Below the pieces are notes generated by a model. The model was not told the origin of the DNA. It did no database searches and worked only from the letters and a program-made list of their open reading frames with translations. A stretch of DNA of 64,000 nucleotides from the NCBI GenBank assembly GCA_029204225.1, contig CM055107.1, positions 28,669,410-28,733,409 of the forward strand, written 5' to 3'. Below, piece by piece: positions 58,065-64,000 of the stretch; the first letter of the stretch is position 1; every line of letters starts with the position of its first letter. Source of the stretch: Diphasiastrum complanatum (lineage: Eukaryota > Streptophyta > Lycopodiopsida > Lycopodiales > Lycopodiaceae). Made by a program: the position numbers and the translations under genes.

Positions 58065-61000
58065 AATGTAAAAATTTCAAGTAAATGGCTTCAAAACTTT
58101 AGGATTATGAAATTAAAAATACAAACAATGTGACTTTGAGAGATTACAAGTACCTTTGTTATGTTGGGGGAAAAAAATGAGTCCTGCAATTCAAAATGAT
58201 ATAAAGTGAATGCATTCTTCAATTCAAGCTCGCCTAAGAAAGACACATCAACTTTGAGAGAATCATTACAATAGTATATTGCTAATGCATCAAAGTTATA
58301 ATTTTAGTGTGTGGATTGATCTTTTGATTTCTAGACTTTAGGTTATTTGCAAACGAGACATATTTGATTTCTTTGAAATTTTCACCTCAACAAAATTTCT
58401 TTTTCTTTCAATCCATAGCATGATGGGTGATGATGGTGGCATATAGTATGGATTAATAAAGAGATGCTCATAATGTGCCAAAAAGAAAGGAGGTGGAGAA
58501 CCTATATTGACCTAGATGCACAAACAATGTTATTTCTGATCAAGAAAAAATCTAGACAGGACAAAAGAACATCACAATGTGAGGAGAAGAACAAATTAAG
58601 TGAGATGATTGATGGACATGTAAAGGAACAATCTGAGCTTAGCAATCTCTTATTGTCAAAAGATATCTAGCTTCGAAATGAATCTACACATTCTAAAGCA
58701 CATCCAAGTTATGTCTTTTTGAAAGAAATTTGACATCCTTGCTCATTGAGTTTCTCATTCTAGATTCTTCCTTACATCAATGCTATATATGAGAAATGAA
58801 GCATTTTACCCTTTTGAGTTTATTTCAATCAAGCAAGTTATACACACATGCAATTTTTAAATTTGTCCAAATCTAACGTTTTGTTATTTTATAAATTGGA
58901 GCGGGAAAGTAGACACTTTGTCCTTTTATGGCTCCTCGATGTAGGTCACTAAATGGCTAGAGAAGATCTTGGAATTTATTTTCTAGACTATTTTGCCCTA
59001 TATTAAGCTAAACTGAACAAAACATTTGCTCAACTTAAACATACTAATGAGATTCACAAGCCAACAATTAATGAAGACAATGCTATGAGCAAAAAAATAC
59101 AAGAGTTATGAAGCATACAACTAGTAGTTGGCATTTTACGTATTTAAACCTAGCTCATGAGCAATAGTTGGTAAATAGAAGAATGAGCCACACTCAATTC
59201 TAGTAGCAATACTGTAATTTATATTGGTCTAAGTTTAAAGTCTTGAGTTTCAAAAAACCCTTATGGTTTGGCTTAAGAGGGTCATTCCTATTAACAAGTG
59301 GCTATATACCCTAAGCTTGGTCCAATTTTTCTCTCTATGAAAGTGAGAGGGTTCTCTCTGTCTCCTTGTTTTTTTTCTCGCTTTGCATTTTCAACTTTTA
59401 GACTACCCCCTTTGTTTGTAAGTTGTAGGAGAGAGGGTGTTTCTCTACTTTCCTTTGTGGAGGTGGCTTGTGAAGGCATTTGCTTGTAGGGTTGAGAAAG
59501 TAGTTTTAGAAGTTTCTAGTTAGTACTAGAAGGATTGCATTGAGCTCCATCATGTGTCTTTGAGGTTGAAAGTAAGCTTCCTTTGCTTTTTATTTATTTC
59601 AATGTTGTGAGAACTTTGAACGATGGGAATGGAGACGAATCACGAGAAGCGAGCTTGAAAGTGTTTGTGAGAAATGATAGTATTGAAATAGGATAATTAG
59701 AAGTGAATGGAAATTGCTTTTGGTGCTTGGTTGGTAGCAAAGAGGAAAAGGTGAAGTAAGTGCATGTATGCTCATTCGATTGCCTTCATAATAACACTCA
59801 AAAAAATTATAATACGTAATGCCAAGCCCAAGAAACTCTCATCTCCTACATTTTCATAGCATAGTGAGGGTATTCTTACAATAACATTTGGCACCATTTT
59901 CAGGGACCCAATCCTAATAGCAACATTGGCACTCTTGCATTCGTTTTTTCTTTTTTCTAGATTTTGGCACATTTGTGACTAAGTGTTGAAATCCATAAAA
60001 ATTAGCTCCAAATCATTCAAACATGAATTGCTGCAATGTTGTTTTTTGACTTGTCAATGAACTTGAAAACTTTACAATCCACAGTCACTATAATAGACTT
60101 TCCGACTCGTCGACCTACTACATCAATCCATTTATTGTCCTCGACCTACTACATCAATCCATCAATCCATTTATTGCCAACCTCAATGTTTTTTATTTGT
60201 CGGGAACTAGGACTCAATTATTGTACGGCCATCTTCCACTTGCTGTCATCTATCTACAATCAAAAGAACCAATCTAAATTATTAAATTCGCTACAGCCGA
60301 TTAGTTCTTATACTCACTAGTCTACTTGGACACTCCTTTCACTGAGATCTATTTTCTGTGTGAAGGGTGACTCTACTTACAAAAATTGTACTTCCTACCA
60401 TGTCAACATACACATTGAGGCTCATCTGGACCTGCCTGGCACTATTATCTGCCCATCTTCAAATCTAATAAAAGACAATGTTGTTTTGAATTCCATCTTG
60501 GAATCTTGATATACAATCTGCGATCTTTAGCACCATTGTAGCATTTGTACCTACATTCAACCTTGCATAAGTGCAATTCCCTCTTCACTGTAGAAAATTT
60601 TCATCAAATCTGACTTGCCAAATCACCCATCTATGTCAAGTACAATCAGATTGTTTACACTCCCATCCAAGTTGTACCAACCTTTGAAACCCATTCCAAA
60701 CCAAACTCATTTGCAAATTTCTCTCTTGCTAAGACACTTTGACAAAGATAATTGAAGATATCACGTTTCAAGATTCCTTTTTGGTTCGCATACTGCTGAG
60801 AATCATAGATGATAATAAAGATCACAGTCAATGAGCTCAAAGCACTAAATGAAATTCATCAATTTCAGCTTGCAATGCAAAGGATGAGAGAGTACTCCTA
60901 TCAATCAATATTAGAATTTGAAAAAATTTAGCTAGATAACTAGCAACCTAAGGTTAGAGCTCATTCAGCAGAAGTTGACAGTACGATTGTTTGGCCCTCA

Positions 61001-61197
61001 GCTTTTCATTGCTGCTAAAGAATCAGAAAGAATATCTTTGTTCCAATATGTGAAGTTCCCATAAGATTAATCAACTTCCATGCCAGATATGATTGGAGGT
61101 ACATTCACCCTTGCCCTCCTTAGAAAATAATTACAGCTGATTAACATCTAGTGTATAGCACACTCTTGAAAATTGATGGGATCCAGGTGGGTGAACG
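58065..61197. other. Spacer between H and the kinase gene
   Basis: No gene recognised. Its right end includes the 3' UTR of the kinase gene, which is transcribed leftward and has its stop at 61198. A partial short repeat (ATCAATCCATTTATTG twice) lies near 60122-60180. Confidence 0.5.
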
Positions 61198-63803
61198 CTA
61201 CTCCACAAAAAAGGCCTTTTTCTCACCGGATCCTGACTCCCCTTTTCTATCAATAAATATTGGCTTCCTTTCTATCTCTTTGCTAGTTTGATATTCGCCA
61301 CTTGAAATAGATGGATTCACCTGATACTCACTTGGTGCACAACTGTATTCACTGCCATCCTCTTGGCTTCCAGCAAGTGCCATTTTCCTGAATCTCTTAA
61401 GATCAGAGTTATATTGTGCACTGTCATAGTCCACACTCCCATATGGAAAGTCATACTTTGAACTGTGACCAGGCCTTGTTCCATGGTTCAGATCTGCAGC
61501 ATCACCCTCCAAAGCACGAGCAACCTGTAAGAATCGAAGTACAAGTAGTTTCAATGATGGATCAGCAACAAATGGTTGTGCCACAAGAGTCTCTTCTTTA
61601 TAGAAAACTAAACTGTTTCTATGTTTTTCTGTGTTCAAAATGCTACAAATACAATCTCCTCTTTCTGAGAGTCCATGAGACCATTGAAGTAAAACAAAGA
61701 AGAAAGTGAAAAAGGTTTGACCTGTCCCATTTTTGGGCGCTTATGTGCAGAATGACGAACACAAGCTGCAGCTGCCTCAATCATTCGTCTTCCTTCCTTG
61801 TCAGAGTAGTTCTTGTTCAGCCTTGGATCAATCAATCCCTCCACAATGCCATCTTCAAGAGCTTGAGTGAGTAAAGGGCGAGCCTGCACCACACACACCA
61901 GGAGAACTTAAGCCTGATATTACAATCTGCTAATGGACCACTATGAATTCGTGTAAACATCTCCATCAATCATGATAATCTAGGCACACAAAAGATTCAA
62001 TATCAATTTCCACCCACAAAACTATTTCAAGAATTTCATGCACAATTTCTCATTTCATAAAGAATTTTATTCACGGTTACGATTTCCATAATATTTCCTA
62101 AATTGATGTAGTAAAAGCCTGTGACTCAAAAGGTAACAATTTTTAATTCACAGTAATTTTTTAGCAGATTTTGAATATAGAGTAGTAATGCTATGGATAA
62201 AATCATCCAACATTGAGAAATTCTTGATGGTTTTGTAAAATGTCACTTAAGCTCTACTCATCACCTCGTGATTTTGAGCTATACAATAGACGAAGCGATG
62301 ACCCAAAAAGTGCAAGAATCAAAATTGGCTGAAAAGCTCTATACTCACCCATTCAACTAAGCTTTCATCACCCAATGGCCCAAATGAATCAACAGGCTTT
62401 CGACCAGTCACCAATTCCAGTAACACCACACCGAATGAGAAAACATCTGACTTGTCTGTAAGCTTTCCAGTTGATGCATATTCAGGAGCCAAATACCTGT
62501 CATGGGAAGAAATTCAGGCTCCGAATACAGATTTTCAAATCCAACTAAGTTTCCACAGATCATCAATGCAAAAAAAGGCCACCTGGCTCTTACATGTAAT
62601 GCATAAGGATTATGTTACACACCCAAATGTCCCCATCACCCGTGTGGTCACGTGAGTATGAGTATCAGATGCAAGTTTTGCTAGTCCAAAATCAGAAACC
62701 TGGTTCAAAGATTTCCACTCAAGCATGATTAGGGATGGTATAAACCAGTGTTTGAGTTTAATATGAGGCCCCACCCCAAATCTAGATTCCTCTCATCAAG
62801 GCTATGCATGCATGCATATTTTATTAGACAGTAACAAACTGAAGCAAAAATTAAGTCATACCTGTGCTTCGAATTGGTAGTCTATAAGAATGTTGGATGA
62901 TTTGATGTCCCGATGAATAATTCGAGGATGACCTTTAAATTTCAAACAAAAACATAAGGCTTGGCATACAAAGCAAGCAAAACCTACATAGATACAGAGC
63001 CTGACAATAGCATCAATAGGCTGAATTACCATGGGTCACTTACAGTCCTCATGAAGGTAAGCAAGTCCACGAGCAGCTCCAACTGCAATCTTCACACGTG
63101 TTGTCCAATCCATGACAGGCCTCCCCTTGCCTGAATTCACTACGCTCATAAGGATAAAAGAGATAAATCCTTATACCAACAAGCATCAAAGAGTTGGTGA
63201 GCATGTCAAACATCCATCCCTCAAAAAGTTTGGAAAGAGTACCATGAAGATGATATTCAAGTGTGCCATTGGGCACAAATTCATAGACAAGCATCCGCTG
63301 ACTATCGGCAATGCAGTAGCCAACCAATGATACAAGATGGCGATGGTGAACTCGACTAATAATCTCAACTTCTGCTTGAAACTCACGCTCGCCTTGCCCA
63401 CCTCCTACTTTCAGCTGCTTTACAGCAACTAACCTACCATCTGGCAAAATTCCCTTAAAAACAAGACCAAAACCCCCCTCCCCCAGCAGATTAGCTCTTG
63501 AAAAACCATGTGTAGCTTCCTCCAATTCTGCATACGTGAAGCTTGACTTTGAGATTCCAAGATTTGGAGATCCTCCTGAAAGTGGTGGTGGTGACAAACA
63601 ATTTTGTAAGCTTGGCACATCTGTAGTACCACTATCATACACAGACCCTAACAGACGTGCTTCTGGATGAGCATTAGGACTCTGCCTTAGTAAATGTGGA
63701 GGCAATGGAGGGGGTGGGGGTGGATAGTAGGGTTTTGCCGACACGTCCGAAGATGAATATGGTGGATCAAACCTTGGATTTCTCCCAGGTTCATACAAAC
63801 CGC
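61198..63803 (-). CDS. PERK: PERK-type proline-rich receptor-like protein kinase (5' part outside window)
   Basis: Seven exons on the minus strand: 63243-63803, 63044-63130, 62862-62932, 62623-62699, 62349-62496, 61722-61883 and 61198-61524. All have GT..AG introns and the frame stays open through every junction. The first exon seen carries a proline-rich stretch ([12 protein letters not shown]), then [14 protein letters not shown] and the Gly loop [11 protein letters not shown], Lys in VAVKQL, and [18 protein letters not shown]. Exon 3 has HRDIKSSN, exon 4 DFGLAK and TRVMGTFG, and exon 5 [13 protein letters not shown]. The C-terminal tail ([24 protein letters not shown]) is typical for PERKs. 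All catalytic residues are present. PERKs are plasma-membrane kinases sensing cell-wall state. The extracellular part and membrane segment are not in the window; 63804-64000 looks intronic. Confidence 0.92.
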
Positions 63804-64000
63804 CTGAAGCACAGTACAAAAACCAGGAATGATATCAACATAACTCAAAACAAAAGTTGCTAGGAGATCCATTAAGGCTATCCACTTCTGAAGTTTATTC
63901 TGACAAGTGTCGAAGTACATAGATGCTCCACTGGAATCACTTACGCAAATCCTAGAAGATTATCAGAAACCTATATACTATGTGTGCACAGAAGGTCTTT

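Overview
This is nuclear DNA from a land plant. Two intron-containing plant genes stand in a large excess of decayed LTR retrotransposons, long AT-rich spacers and simple repeats. There are no bacterial-type operons, tRNAs, rRNAs or CRISPR arrays that I can support. A repeat-rich, expanded genome such as a fern, gymnosperm or other large-genome plant would fit, but the sequence alone does not fix the species.

Layout. 1-13,600: minus-strand Ty1/copia wreckage. Element A (gag at 6576-7433) is split inside its integrase by a mosaic insertion B (about 2111-5562). Element C (about 8577-13005) keeps primer site, gag, protease, integrase, RT, RNase H and polypurine tract in decayed form. 13,600-24,046: no gene; very long (CA)n, (TC)n and (AG)n tracts, a 116-bp tandem duplication and one arm of a diverged 1.2-kb inverted repeat. 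24,047-30,285: complete plus-strand copia element D with two LTRs of about 940-957 bp and a perfect 5-bp target duplication. 30,286-34,090: spacer with the other inverted-repeat arm. 34,090-36,351: a CONSTANS-like gene (two B-boxes, one intron, CCT domain) with a plausible promoter (CCAAT, G-box, TATA). 36,960-39,160: internally deleted copia fragments. 41,360-42,129: fragment of a leucine-rich-repeat gene resembling plant RAD7/rhp7-like proteins, with correctly phased splice sites but one in-frame stop. 43,938-49,300: plus-strand Ty3/gypsy element G, interrupted by a small copia derivative F (46,474-48,226) flanked by GCCAG. 49,742-58,064: element H, with LTRs of about 1.09 kb, a perfect AAATA target duplication, a gag domain, two tandem-repeat arrays and long unrecognised reading frames, but no visible RT or integrase. 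61,198-63,803: seven 3' exons of a PERK-type receptor kinase on the minus strand; the 5' part lies beyond the window.

Only the CONSTANS-like and PERK-like genes look functional. The rest is a layered insertion record: D sits near one inverted-repeat arm, F sits in G, and B sits in A. The least familiar item is H, a non-autonomous LTR element that keeps gag and carries large unknown ORFs next to satellite-like 25/26-bp arrays. No clearly new cellular system was found.
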